Assembly (NCBI GenBank): GCA_016584305.1
Contig: JACEEZ010009483.1
Span: forward strand, 572,501-636,500
Source: Chionoecetes opilio
Lineage: Eukaryota; Arthropoda; Malacostraca; Decapoda; Majidae
Direction of reading: 5' to 3'
Length of the DNA stretch: 64,000 nt
Each line of letters begins with the position of its first letter. Position 1 is the first letter of the stretch. The notes beneath the pieces are model-generated. The model was not told the DNA's origin and searched no databases. It was given only the letters and a program-made list of their open reading frames with translations. This document shows positions 12,419 to 23,421 of the stretch, in pieces. Made by a program: the position numbers and the translations under genes.

Positions 12419-13246
12419 ATGATGCTGAGATTGTTGTTGGTGGGCGTGGTGGTGGCGACTGTCGCGGCACAGAAATCAAAGTCTTCCTCCGACGAGAAGG
12501 CTGCCTCTCCAGCCAGCGGCCAGACCCGCCACGGCAGCCAGAGCGACGCAGACGCGAACACCAGGCTCCTGTCATTTGGGCAGCTGGCTATTGCCGGCCA
12601 GGCCCTGCTGGGCGGTGTCCTTAATGCTGGTGGCAACCGCCCCATCAGACCTGGAAGACCTGGAAGACCTGGAAGACCTGGAAGACCTGGAAGACCTGGC
12701 TTTGGCGGAAACCAGGGCTTTGGCGGGAATCAAGGATTTGGACATCAGGGCTTCGGGGGTAGCCAGGGCAGCTTTGGTGGACATCAGGGCTTTGGCGGGA
12801 ACCAGGGCTTTGGCGGAAACCAGGGCTTTGGACATCAGGGCTTCGGGGGTAACCAGGGCAGCTTTGGTGGACATCAGGGCTTTGGCGGGAACCAGGGCTT
12901 TGGCGGAAACCAGGGCTTTGGACATCAGGGCTTTGGCGGGAACCAGGGCTTCGGTGGAAATCAGGGCTTTGGCGGGAACCAGGGCTTCGGTGGAAATCAG
13001 GGCTTTGGCGGGAACCAGGGCTTTGGTGGTTTTGGTGGTTTTGGTGGACACCAGGGCTTTGGTGGCAAGCAAGGACAGTGCCCTCCCGTGCGACCTGTGT
13101 GTCCCAACACCAGGAACTTCTCCCCCCCGTCGCCGTGCTCGAGGGACAGGGAATGCAGCGGCAGCGACAAGTGCTGCTTCGATACCTGCCTCAAAGAAAA
13201 AGTGTGCAAGCCTCCCCAGGGGTTCGGATCTTCCTTTAGTGGTTAG
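12419..13246 (+). CDS. Glycine-rich single-WAP crustin lacking the Cys-rich module
   Basis: Predicted secreted antimicrobial peptide of 275 aa. The start is taken at 12419 because an acceptor (TTTTCTCGCAG) directly precedes it and the next residues form a signal peptide (MMLRLLLVGVVVATVAA). A short Lys/Ser-rich segment follows, then about six collagen-like Arg-Pro-Gly triplets. About residues 85-215 are GGNQGF/GHQGF hexapeptide-type repeats. Residues 220-267 form a WAP domain with all eight cysteines and the usual spacing (C-x5-C-x5-CC-x3-C). The 12-Cys module between the Gly-rich and WAP parts of type II crustins is absent, so it is closest to the Gly-rich + WAP class (type VI-like in current schemes). 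WAP proteins of this family inhibit proteases or kill bacteria; activity here is inferred. There is no internal intron. Confidence 0.9.
   Translation: MMLRLLLVGVVVATVAAQKSKSSSDEKAASPASGQTRHGSQSDADANTRLLSFGQLAIAGQALLGGVLNAGGNRPIRPGRPGRPGRPGRPGRPGFGGNQGFGGNQGFGHQGFGGSQGSFGGHQGFGGNQGFGGNQGFGHQGFGGNQGSFGGHQGFGGNQGFGGNQGFGHQGFGGNQGFGGNQGFGGNQGFGGNQGFGGNQGFGGFGGFGGHQGFGGKQGQCPPVRPVCPNTRNFSPPSPCSRDRECSGSDKCCFDTCLKEKVCKPPQGFGSSFSG
12640..13070 (+). repeat. In-frame Gly-rich minisatellite inside the Gly-WAP crustin
   Basis: An 18-bp module (GGCGGGAACCAGGGCTTT, GGNQGF) and a 15-bp module (GGACATCAGGGCTTT, GHQGF) alternate, preceded by about six 9-bp AGACCTGGA (RPG) repeats. Higher-order blocks repeat too (12740-12830 and 12810-12905), which shows recent in-frame expansion. 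The regularity also keeps long frames open on both strands. Confidence 0.85.
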
Positions 13247-13334
13247 GTTCAATTCTTGAATTGTAAATATTATTACTTATACTTTTATGTACTATATGTA
13301 TATACAATGTGTTTGTCCAGTTTGGACACTTCAT

Positions 13335-13340
13335 AATAAA
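13335..13340 (+). terminator. Poly(A) signal of the Gly-WAP crustin
   Basis: An AATAAA hexamer lies 89 nt after the stop codon, in an AT-rich 3' region. Confidence 0.6.
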
Positions 13341-14229
13341 TTATCGAAATATTTGAATATATTTTGTATGCATGTCCTCTGCATTAATGTTGACCGAGCC
13401 TTTAGACTCACGGGTGTATATAGAGTATGGAGGTCAGCCAGCACGTCTCAACGCTGTCCCTTCCTCGCTGACCAATGGTGACCTCGACCTGTCCCTGACC
13501 TCGCTGACCTCCACACCACTGAGGCGTCCGTATCTATATTGTGCAGCAGACGCGAGGCGGCCATTCAAAATCTCCCCCTGCACACTGCCACCCTGGGTAC
13601 ACTTTCGCGGACACCAGCTGCCCTTTGATCTTGTGTCACAGGATGAACTGAACCACTATAAAGATAAAGATTGATAAACAAATAATCAAAAAGCATCCTT
13701 GTAGAATTTCTAATTAAGATCCTAACTATTGCTCATACCGAAAGAGAATGAAATCAACCCAGGGGAGGGAGCGAGCGAGAGGTGCCCTTCACGGATCACA
13801 TCAGGGCGCTGGTGGGATACAAGATTACTTCCAGCCAAGAGAGTAGTAGGGAAAAATATGTATCGATAGCTCCATTGCCTTCAAGGGAGCATGTATGTGA
13901 TCTCAATGATATCAACAACAATAACAACAACACCTTTCATAACAAAAAACAAAACTGCTCCGGAATCGATCTGATCATGTAACCCTTTTCGCCCCTACTC
14001 TTGACGAACTCATGTATTGTCTTCTCTGTCCGGAGCATGGGTTTTCTCCTTTTTCGTTTTTCAACACTTTTCTCCCTATATAGATTAGTCCGTAAACCTT
14101 GGCATCTCTCCTTATAATGTACAAAGAAAAAAGAGTGTACGAGTTGCCATACACTGAAGGCGACACTCAAACTGGTTAAATGAAACAGAAAAATCGAAAA
14201 GTAACTGATTAAAACTGGAAAAGCGTAAT
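13341..14229. other. Intergenic, nothing recognised
   Basis: No supported gene or repeat family. A short CAACAATAACAACAA run lies near 13915. Confidence 0.4.
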
Positions 14230-14468
14230 TTAAAAAAGAAATAGGGAGAAATTGGTTCACAAATAGGGTAGTAAATGATTGGAATGGACTGAGTCATCAG
14301 GTATACTTAGTGCGGAGTCATTAGGGAGCTTTAAAAGGAGGCTAGACAATTTCGTGGATGGGGATGAAAGGATTGAAAGGTGGATGTAGGGAGTGTTAAG
14401 TAAAAGGAACTACCTCGTGTAGGTCTCACGGCCTCTTGTAGCTTCCTTATGTTCTTATGTTCTTATGT
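14230..14468 (+). mobile_element. CR1-like LINE 3' fragment with octamer tail
   Basis: Translation gives NWFTNRVVNDWNGLSHQV and, after a frameshift, SLGSFKRRLDNFVDGDERIE ending in a stop. This is the conserved C-terminus of CR1-type LINE ORF2 (R-V-V-x-x-W-N-x-L ... S-x-x-S-F-K-x-R-L-D). The 3' UTR ends in tandem CTTATGTT octamers (14447-14468), as in CR1-clade elements. It is a 5'-truncated, dead copy. The minus-strand LINE at 37-38 kb has a closely related C-terminus. Confidence 0.75.
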
Positions 14469-14868
14469 AAAAGGAAATATATACACGTTCCTGCGCCATT
14501 CTATCAGTACGTTCTTCTCATCCTTCCTCGCACGGCGCACACCTGAGGCACTCGCAGGTAAGTCAACCTGCGCAGAGAAACCGGTTTAATGAGTAATAAA
14601 AAGTTGGGATTTCAGAAATTAACCAAGAGTGGAGGAAAGCTACCATCATATTCTCCACGTGACCAATTTTTTCCTCTCGTCATTCCTCCCCTCTTCACCC
14701 ACCTCTACCCTATTCCCGCGAAGGATGGGAGGAAGGAAGCAAGGAGGGAAGGAAGGAGTAGCAAAAAACAACCACAGTGCGACGGACTTCCCCACACGAG
14801 GACGGTCATCGGGTTGGGGTTTCACCTCTGGACTGATGAGGGTTGTTGGAGAGAGTTCGCGATATCCA

Positions 14869-15217
<349 letters not shown>

Positions 15218-15352
15218 CGTAAAATTACATCGAAATGCAGACCACATATACTGCAGCGTCTAAATAAGGTAGTCTGTCCCTCACCTAGAGTAAACATAAA
15301 TCAATTATAGGCGTCCAGCCTCTGGCCCCTTTGTTTTTGGCTCAGTTCTTGC

Positions 15353-15385
15353 GGCTGGAACGTGGCAGCGAGCCACGTTCCAGCC
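15353..15385. other. Perfect 14-bp stem hairpin
   Basis: GGCTGGAACGTGGC pairs with GCCACGTTCCAGCC across a 5-nt loop. It sits 12 bp upstream of the 124-bp direct repeat. Its function is unknown; it may be part of a transposon end. Confidence 0.6.
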
Positions 15386-15397
15386 AATTAACTCATT

Positions 15398-15645
15398 ACG
15401 CTAATTACTCATTAAGGGCTTGTTCTACGTAAAAAGTTTGTTGCACAGACCCCCATTGATTTTGACAGCACTACTTGCATGTCAAATTTCAGCTCAATCC
15501 AACAATAATTAGAAGTAGTTTACGCTAATTACTCATTAAGGTCTTGTTTTACGCAAAAAGTTTGTTTCACAGACCCCCATTGATTTTGACAGCACTACTT
15601 ACATGTCAAATTTAAGCTCAATCCGACAATATTTAGGAGTAGTTA
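15398..15645. repeat. Tandem duplication of a 124-bp unit
   Basis: The units 15398-15521 and 15522-15645 both start ACGCTAATTACTCATTAAGG and end in GTAGTT, with only scattered substitutions. Both contain CAGACCCCCATTGATTTTGA. No coding meaning was recognised; the block may be the repetitive end of an unidentified transposon. Confidence 0.85.
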
Positions 15646-15757
15646 TACACTTTTTGGCTTAAACTTGGTTCCACGGGTCTTATATTATGGTAAGAAGCAG
15701 CTCGCTTCGCTCGCTGCCAATACAGTAAACACAAGCACCGGCCAAATCAATCCAAAT

Positions 15758-15774
15758 GGGGGGGGGGGGGGGGG

Positions 15775-15832
<58 letters not shown>
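15758..15832. repeat. Poly(G) run joined to (GA)n
   Basis: About 20 G residues followed immediately by about 28 GA repeats. Purine-only DNA of this kind is hard to sequence, so its length may be unreliable. Confidence 0.9.
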
Positions 15833-15838
<6 letters not shown>

Positions 15839-16167
15839 GTGCCAGAAGAGAGAGAGTAGGGCCTGGGCAGTGAAAAAATTATACTACTGGGAATCCCGAC
15901 GGAGGAAGAGACTGACTAACCTTGCTTCCCCGCCTCCTATCATTTGGGGTCTTGTTCCGGGGCCTTGGTACCCACGTCAGGGCGGCTACACAGGGGGGGT
16001 ACAGGGGGGGTACATGGAGGGGGGACAGGGTGGGGGGGACAGGGGAGGAGAGGAGTAAAAGAGGTTATGATTATTGTGTGTGGGACGGACCGGACGGAAG
16101 AGGAAAGAGAGGAAGCAAAAGACAGACTGGCCGGAAGTTCCGTTTCGTTTAGGAATTTGTAATCATT

Positions 16168-16452
<285 letters not shown>

Positions 16453-18128
16453 GTGAAAGAAAAAGAAACACAGCGACTCAACACCAGGAGGTGAATACAA
16501 CACAACACCCACAGTCTATAACACCACGAAATAGTACACGCCCACGTGATTCACTGAACACGTTTCGTCATGACCTTGAAACTTGACAACACAAGAACGT
16601 CGCGAAACCGGACGGGATCATTCGGTGGATGAAGGAAGAAGGGAAGAGGAACACAAAGGAAGAACAAACAACAAGAGACTATAGTAGGTTCTTGCGGAAC
16701 CAGTTTTCACGCAAACCAAAAGGCTCTTTAAGGAGAATCTGTTTTGTGAAAAACAAGAATCAGCTGCTATGAAGAATAGGAACGAGAGGACCGTAAACTG
16801 TAGGGGAAGGACAAGGGGACTCATCATCGACAACTGGTTCCCACGGAGGCTTTGATAGTGTAGAGGTCACCCCGGCCCAGCTTACTATAGGCATGGTCCA
16901 GCTGACGAGGACCCTGGAACTCCAGCCATTGTCTTATAAAGACATTGTCTGTCCGCTGTCCAATCCACCACTGCTGCTGCCCAGCGGCTTCACCGTGACC
17001 CTGGCACGGGGGACATAACAGGCGTTACACCTTGTCCAAGGGTGACCTGAGACTATGCACGGCAGGGACGTCAAACTCCCTGAGGTGAAATAAATCCACC
17101 CGCATACCGGGAGGAGGAGGTTTAGAAGATAGGCAATCTCCCTCCCTACTTTCCCTACACACACACACACACAACGTTACTCCATGCTGCCTGTCACCAC
17201 GCCCCGCCTTGTATAGCAATGGCCTGCTGGTGCTGGATGCTTGGCCGTGACAGAGCCAACGCCACACTTGCATGAGAAACAAGAAGTCAACAAGCCAAGC
17301 AGCCTTCATGCAGTCTCTATCAGCCGCAGAGTACAGTCACCCGAGGCAAGATGTTCGTTCTTTCTCTTTAGTCAGTCTAGCTCCATGGACGTAATGAAAA
17401 CGAGGTAAAACAATCTAACAATGCTTTTGATTGCGTACCTCAGTTTTTACGTCACTTCATGTTATAGGATGATGAGATATGTGAGTGGGAAGGTGGTAAG
17501 GAAACTTTCTGAAGCAGGAATATTATTATTACCTATAACTTTTCCCAGGAAGACCTACTGTCGAGACGTTAGAGATGATAATTATACTGTTCCTTCTTTA
17601 GTCTGTGTTCTCTCCTGTACCATCACCAATCACCTCACTTCATGTTATCTTGATTACATTCCTCCGTTATTGAGTCAAGCCGCTGACTGTGCTCTATCAT
17701 CTCATTTTCTTATATATTTCCAAGCTACAGGCGAAATAACACGATAGATAAAAGCATAAGTAAGCTGCAATGTCTTATTTACTTAACGTGTTGTAACCTT
17801 TTCACCCCATAATGGAATCACAACCGTAACCCTTTAGAACTATTATGTTATTCGCTATACAGTGACGAACAATTGCGAGGCGAGGTTTATTTTCTATATC
17901 GTAAGAAGAAAGAAAGAAAAAGATGCAAACAAGCGGTGGAGGGCAGGAAGGTCAATACGCGAAGGAGGCAATGTGAGGTGTCTGACGCCCTGCTTGGGAT
18001 GCCGCGGGCGAGTCTTCTGTCAAGGACTTCGACTTCTTGTATTGGTCGTCTGAAAACCCCTGCCTCCCCCGGCGACCTCCAACACCCACTGACCCGCATC
18101 TATACTTCGCTTTTTCTAATTATAGCTA
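16453..18128. other. Intergenic, nothing recognised
   Basis: No supported gene. Open frames here lack recognisable domains and splice context. Confidence 0.4.
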
Positions 18129-18130
18129 TC

Positions 18131-18229
<99 letters not shown>

Positions 18230-18257
18230 CTCTCTCTCTCTCTCTCTCTCGCTCGCC

Positions 18258-18342
<85 letters not shown>
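18129..18342. repeat. (CT)n microsatellite
   Basis: About 210 bp of CT repeats with CCT and GCTCGCCC interruptions. Confidence 0.95.
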
Positions 18343-18345
<3 letters not shown>

Positions 18346-19180
18346 GCTACGTCTATTATTCATTATTTTCTCACTTTTGTATAAACACTCCATTCGAACA
18401 TTCATCATTTATGCGTGAGACGGTCAAGTGTTCGTCCTTATCTTGCTTCGCCCAAAGCCAGGAGAGGCCAATGACAAGGGATCGGAAATCTATTAAAAGC
18501 ATGAAATATCGGCATAGTTTAGCTTTTACTTACTTTTCTTCTGTTAATCTATCCTTCCTACCCACATGATCTGCTTTCTTCCCCTCCTCCTCTCCTTCTC
18601 CTCCTTTTCTATCTCCTCTTTGTTTCCTTAATGAGCCGTATTTTCAATCATTACAGTTATAAGTAACATATCTACACGTAACAAATTAGGAACTAGGAAT
18701 AATATTTTTATGAATCATACCCAAAATCACTACAATTAGCTCTTTTCTACTAGTCAAAAAAATTTCAACATGAGGTGTATTGAATGGAGAGGAAAAAAAG
18801 ACAGCTAGTTTAGAGTCGACGCAGATTGAAGGCAGAGTGAAATACAGTGACGCAGAGTGACGCAGAGTGACGCAGAGTGAGCGCTCAAGACATAGCAGTG
18901 CACGTGGGAGTATATATATTGATGTAAATAGATCATTGGAGCTTTGCAGTGACCTATTACTCTAATCTGGCATAGCTGCAGTGAAGGAGAACCAAGGGCG
19001 TGTTGTGCGTGAGGAGAGGAGGAATTAAGGTCACGTGAAATGATGAAGGGGATTAGATGATTATTTGATAATTAACAATGAAAGAGGGTACAGAGTGAGG
19101 AAAAACAGATAGAGAGAGAGGGAGGGAGAGAAAGTGCCAATGTCGAGGAGAGGAGGAAGACGGTGAAGGTCAGTTTGCAG
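18343..19180. other. Upstream region of the type II crustin
   Basis: No gene. A short GTGACGCAGA repeat lies at 18848-18880. The last few hundred bases may hold regulatory sites for the crustin downstream, but none is certain. Confidence 0.4.
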
Positions 19181-19190
19181 CCCAGCTATG

Positions 19191-19272
19191 TATAAAGGGT
19201 CGCTTCCGTTGCAGGGTACCACATCTCACCCTGCAGTGTTCTCTCCCTCGTGTCACAGCCAAGCAACGAAAG
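19191..19272 (+). promoter_or_regulatory. TATA box and non-coding exon 1 of the type II crustin
   Basis: TATAAAG at 19191-19197 places transcription start near 19222. The following exon of about 50 nt contains no ATG and ends in GAAAG|GTAACG at 19272. The intron 19273-19492 ends in CCCCGCAACAG directly against the start codon. Confidence 0.65.
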
Positions 19273-19492
19273 GTAACGCCGCTCAGACACGACTCACAAC
19301 ACACCTCAGTAACGACTCATGACTCAAGTATGACCACCACGTCCCCTGAACGTATACCTTGACTTTACCACGACGCATGACTCAGGCAAGACTCGCGACT
19401 CTCCGATACCCTTATGACTCGCGACGCATTGAAATACGGGTCATGCCATATTGACTTTCACCACTAAGGATTCCTCTTTTGCCCCGCAACAG

Positions 19493-20476
19493 ATGAAGGT
19501 GGTGACGCTCCTCATGGTGGTGGGCGTGGTGCTCGCGGCGACCGAGAAGAAGGCAACGTCTGGCGGAGGGAAGGCCAGCACGAGGTTCCTCGGAGGGTCT
19601 CAAGGCTTCAATCCTGGAGGACAAATCGGACATCAAGCGGTCAGTTCCATTGGGCTCGGAGGACATCATGTGACCAGTTCCGTGGGACTCGGGTTCGGTT
19701 CTGGAGGACTCGGTGGACATCACGCCATTAGCTCTGGAGGACCCTTCGGGGGACATGCAATCTCTGGAGGGTTAGGGGGACAACACGGGATCTTTGGAGG
19801 ATACGGGGGAAGTCACGGGATCTCTGGAGGTCTCGGAGGACATCACGGGATCTCTGGAGGATACGGGGGAAGTCATGGGATCTCTGGAGGATACGGGGGA
19901 AGTCACGGGATCTCTGGAGGTCTCGGAGGACATCACGGGATCTCTGGAGGATACGGGGGAAGTCATGGGATCTCTGGAGGATACGGGGGAAGTCACGGGA
20001 TCTCTGGAGGATACGGGGGAAGTCACGGGATCTCTGGAGGATACGGGGGAAGTCAAGGGATCTCTGGAGGATACGGGGGAAGTACTCCCTTAATTTCTGG
20101 AGGACTCGGCGGGCATCACGCGCTCGGATCTCACGTTGGTGTGGGTGTGGGCGGCCATGGCTTGGGTGGCATTGGAGGCATTGGAGGATACCCGTCACCT
20201 ATCGCTCCACCCAGCACCTGCCGCTACTGGTGTCGGACTCCCAAGGGTCAGGCTTACTGCTGCGAGGACAAGAGTCAAGCCCCAAGCCCGGCCGGGGTGG
20301 TGAAGCCTGGCCTGTGCCCTCCAGTGCGTCCTGTCTGTCCCCACACCCGGAGCTTCCTGCCCCCTGCGTCCTGCTCCAACGATGGCGGCTGCAGCGGTTA
20401 CGACAAGTGCTGCTTTGACACCTGCCTCCAGCAACATGCATGCAAGGCCCCGATACAGCACGGCATCGCATACTAA
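19493..20476 (+). CDS. Type II crustin with very long glycine-rich domain
   Basis: Predicted secreted antimicrobial peptide of 327 aa. The start at 19493 is chosen because the intron acceptor ends at 19492 and a clear signal peptide follows (MKVVTLLMVVGVVLA). About residues 22-238 are Gly-rich, dominated by a ten-residue repeat GGYGGSHGIS and GGLGGHHGIS variants. Then comes the Cys-rich module CRYWCRTPKGQAYCC (from about residue 243). Residues 272-319 form a WAP domain with eight cysteines in standard spacing and the KCCFDTC core. Gly-rich, Cys-rich, WAP is the type II order. Known type II crustins usually have Gly-rich regions of some tens of residues, so more than 200 is exceptional. Type II crustins act mainly on Gram-positive bacteria; that is family knowledge, not shown here. 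No internal intron. Confidence 0.93.
   Translation: MKVVTLLMVVGVVLAATEKKATSGGGKASTRFLGGSQGFNPGGQIGHQAVSSIGLGGHHVTSSVGLGFGSGGLGGHHAISSGGPFGGHAISGGLGGQHGIFGGYGGSHGISGGLGGHHGISGGYGGSHGISGGYGGSHGISGGLGGHHGISGGYGGSHGISGGYGGSHGISGGYGGSHGISGGYGGSQGISGGYGGSTPLISGGLGGHHALGSHVGVGVGGHGLGGIGGIGGYPSPIAPPSTCRYWCRTPKGQAYCCEDKSQAPSPAGVVKPGLCPPVRPVCPHTRSFLPPASCSNDGGCSGYDKCCFDTCLQQHACKAPIQHGIAY
19796..20085 (+). repeat. 30-bp in-frame minisatellite of the type II crustin
   Basis: About ten copies of a 30-bp unit encoding GG(Y/L)GG(S/H)HGIS. Two sub-types (GGATACGGGGGAAGTCACGG and GGTCTCGGAGGACATCACGG) are ordered in a repeating three-unit pattern, which suggests that blocks of units duplicated together. Confidence 0.85.
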
Positions 20477-21128
20477 GTGGAGGCGTCCATCACACTCCTC
20501 CCGCTCCTTCCTGTGATCCTCCACAGTACTCTTCAGGGAAAAGATAGTGTCTCTTTTTCCGTGTTGAGGAAAAAGCATTTGCCTCTTTTTCGCTATGAGA
20601 TAGATATTTATTTGGTATTCTTATTAAACATTAAACTATGTATTTTTTTTCTCTCTCTTCTTCCCTTATTCAACGTGTATAGACTGATTTCCATCATAGA
20701 ACCCTGCAATTTGTCTCTGTGTCCAGATGCACAGCACAGACTGCAGCTGCAACATAACACAGCTGCAACAACAACAATAACACCAACAACAACAACAACA
20801 TAAAACAGCAACAGCAGTTTACTACTACTACTACTACTATCACTCTTACCACTACTACTACTACTACTATTAGTACTACTACTCCTACTACAGTTTACAA
20901 CTATACAACTACAATTATAATTACTAGTATCCACTACGCACTAATACTGATAATAGTAATGATACAGCAATAATGATACGATGAAAATGGTACAATAGCG
21001 ACAATAACAATGACAATGATGACAACAATGATTATAGTTATCTTAATTGATAATGATATTAATTAAGAATGATAGGAATAAGAAAAATGGGATTGATAAC
21101 AATGATAACAAAAATAATAATGATAATA

Positions 21129-21159
<31 letters not shown>

Positions 21160-21171
21160 AAAAAATAATGA
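20477..21171. repeat. 3' flank of the type II crustin with trinucleotide repeats
   Basis: The crustin 3' UTR probably runs to the ATTAAA hexamers near 20625-20635. (ACA)n and (ACT)n tracts follow at about 20766-20890, then an (AAT/GAT)n tract at about 20940-21180. The duplicated segment begins within that last tract. Confidence 0.6.
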
Positions 21172-21568
21172 TAATGATAATATTGATAAGCCAAACAATC
21201 CTCAGCTTGCCAAGACGCCCTGCCCCGCGCGGAGGAAGGAAACGCACCACATCCTCGATCATCCCTGAAATATTCCTACAACACCCGCACATCACGGGGG
21301 CTTACTGTTACTGTCATCACCACAGGAGTGTAGTGTTCGCCCTGATGATGTCCCCCTCTAGCAGTACTGTTACAGGGTGGAGCCAGGGCCACACAGCCTG
21401 CTCGGGCGCTGCCTTGACTGCAGGTTGGCGCGTCCTTACAGCGGCTGGAGGAGGTTTTGTCCCGCAAGGATTATAGTAAGATTCATGAGAGCTCTTTTTG
21501 TTTTGTTTTTATTCATAAGCGAAACATTATTCAACAAACACGAAATAATCACAAGAAAATCATGTATA

Positions 21569-21574
21569 TTTATT
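21569..21574 (-). terminator. Poly(A) signal of crustin copy A
   Basis: AATAAA on the minus strand about 90 nt after the stop. It is conserved at 25856-25861 and 30149-30154 in the other copies. Confidence 0.6.
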
Positions 21575-21664
21575 TGATCATCAATAGATCTCCCTGCTAA
21601 GCCTTCATCACCAACTTATGTAGTTAACGTTGTTTTGTTGGGAGGCAAAAAAGTAAAATTCTTC

Positions 21665-22102
21665 TTAGCGGCCGTAGATATTGCCGCCGTGTCCACCGTG
21701 TATGCCGCCCTGGCCATGTCCACCGTGTATGCCGCCCTGGCCATGTCCACCTACACCGCCATGTCCCCCGTACAGTGGTGGTTTACATGTGTGATGGCCA
21801 AGACATCTGTCAAAGCAGCACTTGTCGGTGTAGCCGGCGCAGTCACCGTCGTGCGCACAGGTGGTGGGGGCGCCGAAGAACCTGGTGGGGGGGCACACGT
21901 CGCGCACTACGGGGCACCGGCCTCCCTTTACCGTCGGTCTGCTCTGGCCGGCAGGAACAGGGTCGTGTACGTCCTTGCAACAGTAACTTTGACCCTCAGG
22001 AGTGCGACACCAGTAGGAGCATGAAGCGGGCGCATTCTGCAGGTAAGCGGGCGCCACACACGCCACCAACACCACCACTGCCACTGCCTGGAGCGACACC
22101 AT
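21665..22102 (-). CDS. Crustin copy A: Cys-rich + WAP + Gly/His-rich tail
   Basis: Predicted secreted antimicrobial peptide of 145 aa. The start at 22102 is fixed by an acceptor (GATATTGCAG) directly before the ATG; a signal peptide follows (MVSLQAVAVVVLVACVAPAY). A Cys-rich module has cysteines at 28, 32, 41 and 42, and a WAP domain spans about 63-106. A tail of about 35 residues is rich in Gly and His (GGHGQGGIH twice). Cys-rich then WAP without an upstream Gly-rich part is type I-like, but the C-terminal Gly/His tail is unusual. Two features separate copy A from B and C: an extra alanine between the fourth and fifth WAP cysteines (C-x6-C instead of C-x5-C), and a second nine-residue tail repeat. 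Exon 1 and TATA lie at 22558-22622. Confidence 0.9.
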   Translation of the reverse strand: MVSLQAVAVVVLVACVAPAYLQNAPASCSYWCRTPEGQSYCCKDVHDPVPAGQSRPTVKGGRCPVVRDVCPPTRFFGAPTTCAHDGDCAGYTDKCCFDRCLGHHTCKPPLYGGHGGVGGHGQGGIHGGHGQGGIHGGHGGNIYGR

Positions 22103-22156
22103 CTGCAATATCGACACATCTATGGAACCACACTCATACACACACACACACAAACA

Positions 22157-22205
<49 letters not shown>

Positions 22206-22212
22206 CACACAT

Positions 22213-22513
22213 GGGTACTCCGTATACAGTGTATGGGTAGCACGCTCGGTTCACAACCGTAAAGTCCCGGATTCGATCCCCGGAGCGAATAAAGATAAGT
22301 GGTCTCTTTAAAACCCGAGCCCCTGTCCACCCAGCAGTGAATGGGTACCGGATGTTAGCCGGAGGTTTGAGATTGAGACCCGCCTTCCAGATGGTTTCGG
22401 CCAACACTAAGCACTAATGAAGTAAATTTAAAATATAGCTATGGAGACGAGGCCATACGAGTGTAGCTCAGGCCCTGAAAATACAACTAGATGAATACAA
22501 CTAGATAAATACA
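22213..22513 (+). mobile_element. tRNA(Val-like)-derived SINE in the intron of crustin copy A
   Basis: A box TGGGTAGCACGCTCGG lies at 22234-22249. An anticodon-loop-like TTCACAA and a B box/T-arm at 22268-22283 follow. The T-arm is one base off CCGGGTTCGATCCCCGG. The body contains CCCAGCAGTGAATGGGTACC, and the 3' end is tandem ACAACTAGATGAAT units (22481-22513). It is antisense to the crustin. The same insertion is in units B and C, so it predates the duplication. It is not a functional tRNA: D-arm and acceptor pairing are poor. Confidence 0.75.
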
Positions 22514-22557
22514 TGAAGTTATTTCAACAATGTCTCAAGATGGGGACAGAGGCTCAC

Positions 22558-22622
22558 CTTTCAGCAGCCTCGGAGTCAGCGGGCAGACTTGGTGGACAGC
22601 GAAGTCGTGCTCGGGTTTTATA
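22558..22622 (-). promoter_or_regulatory. TATA box and non-coding exon 1, crustin copy A
   Basis: TATAAAA at 22622-22616 (minus) predicts a start near 22592. The exon has no ATG and ends GCTGAAAG|GTGAGC at 22558. The 455-nt intron (22557-22103) contains a (CA)n tract and the SINE. Confidence 0.7.
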
Positions 22623-23393
22623 GGTTGGCTGGCCGATTGCCACGCAAGGTTGCCCCTACATCCTTCAGTTGCCTATAACCTCTTGCCAAAACGTTGAAGC
22701 TTTTTATAAGTCACACCACCATTAGCTATGAAGCCAAAGGAAGGTATTTGTATAACGGAAAAGCGCCCACGATACAACAACTAACACACAAGTATAAGCT
22801 AATTTATGTTTGCAGTGCTACCATGCAGACATTCCTATAGCTTATGTCATTTTTTTTCTTCATATACAGTACCGAATTTTTTCCCCAGACGAGGCGAGGA
22901 GGGGGGAGGAGGGACAGGGTTACAGCAATAGCTGGCCCGCCCACCCGCCCTGTCACCAAGGACCACTGGGGAGGAGAAGCCTGCTGGCGAGGGCTTCCTG
23001 CTCCGCTACAGCCACTACATGAGGCTTCGGGTTTGCAACATGGCAGGGATTTACGTCTCAGCCTGGAAAATTCCACCGAGACAGAAAGACGAATTTAGAC
23101 GTTGCATAGGAACGCGGGTTCTTTTTTTTTTTTTTTACACGTAGTACTTATACCGTGTATGTATTAATTGAGTCGATTTTGCAGATTTCTAGGATGCTAC
23201 TTTCTTATTAATGCTATCTACTGCAGTCGTTGTTATCATTGTTACTGTTCTTGTTCTCAATGTTGAAGTTGAAAGACGCACTCACGTGCGCAGAAAGTTC
23301 CTGGGAGCAGCTAGTCGAGCTTCATTCTAACGACGCAGGACATTTTAGACAATCCCCTCGTCATGGAGGTGTGACTCGCTCCTGAATACATCC

Positions 23394-23421
23394 AAAGACA
23401 CTCTACAGTAAGAGTGTCTTT
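23394..23421. other. 11-bp stem hairpin in the duplicated unit
   Basis: AAAGACACTCT, loop ACAGTA, AGAGTGTCTTT. It is conserved in units B and C. In unit C homology to the other units stops about 20 bp beyond it. Confidence 0.5.

Noticed and set aside
12572..13259. Long overlapping open frames on both strands across the Gly-WAP crustin
   Set aside because: They arise because the 18-bp and 15-bp repeats are multiples of three with no stop in several frames. They have no domain, and the true frame has a signal peptide and WAP domain.
22234..22290. A functional tRNA-Val gene
   Set aside because: The T-arm and anticodon-loop-like bases are present, but the D-arm and acceptor stem do not pair and the sequence continues into a SINE body and tail.
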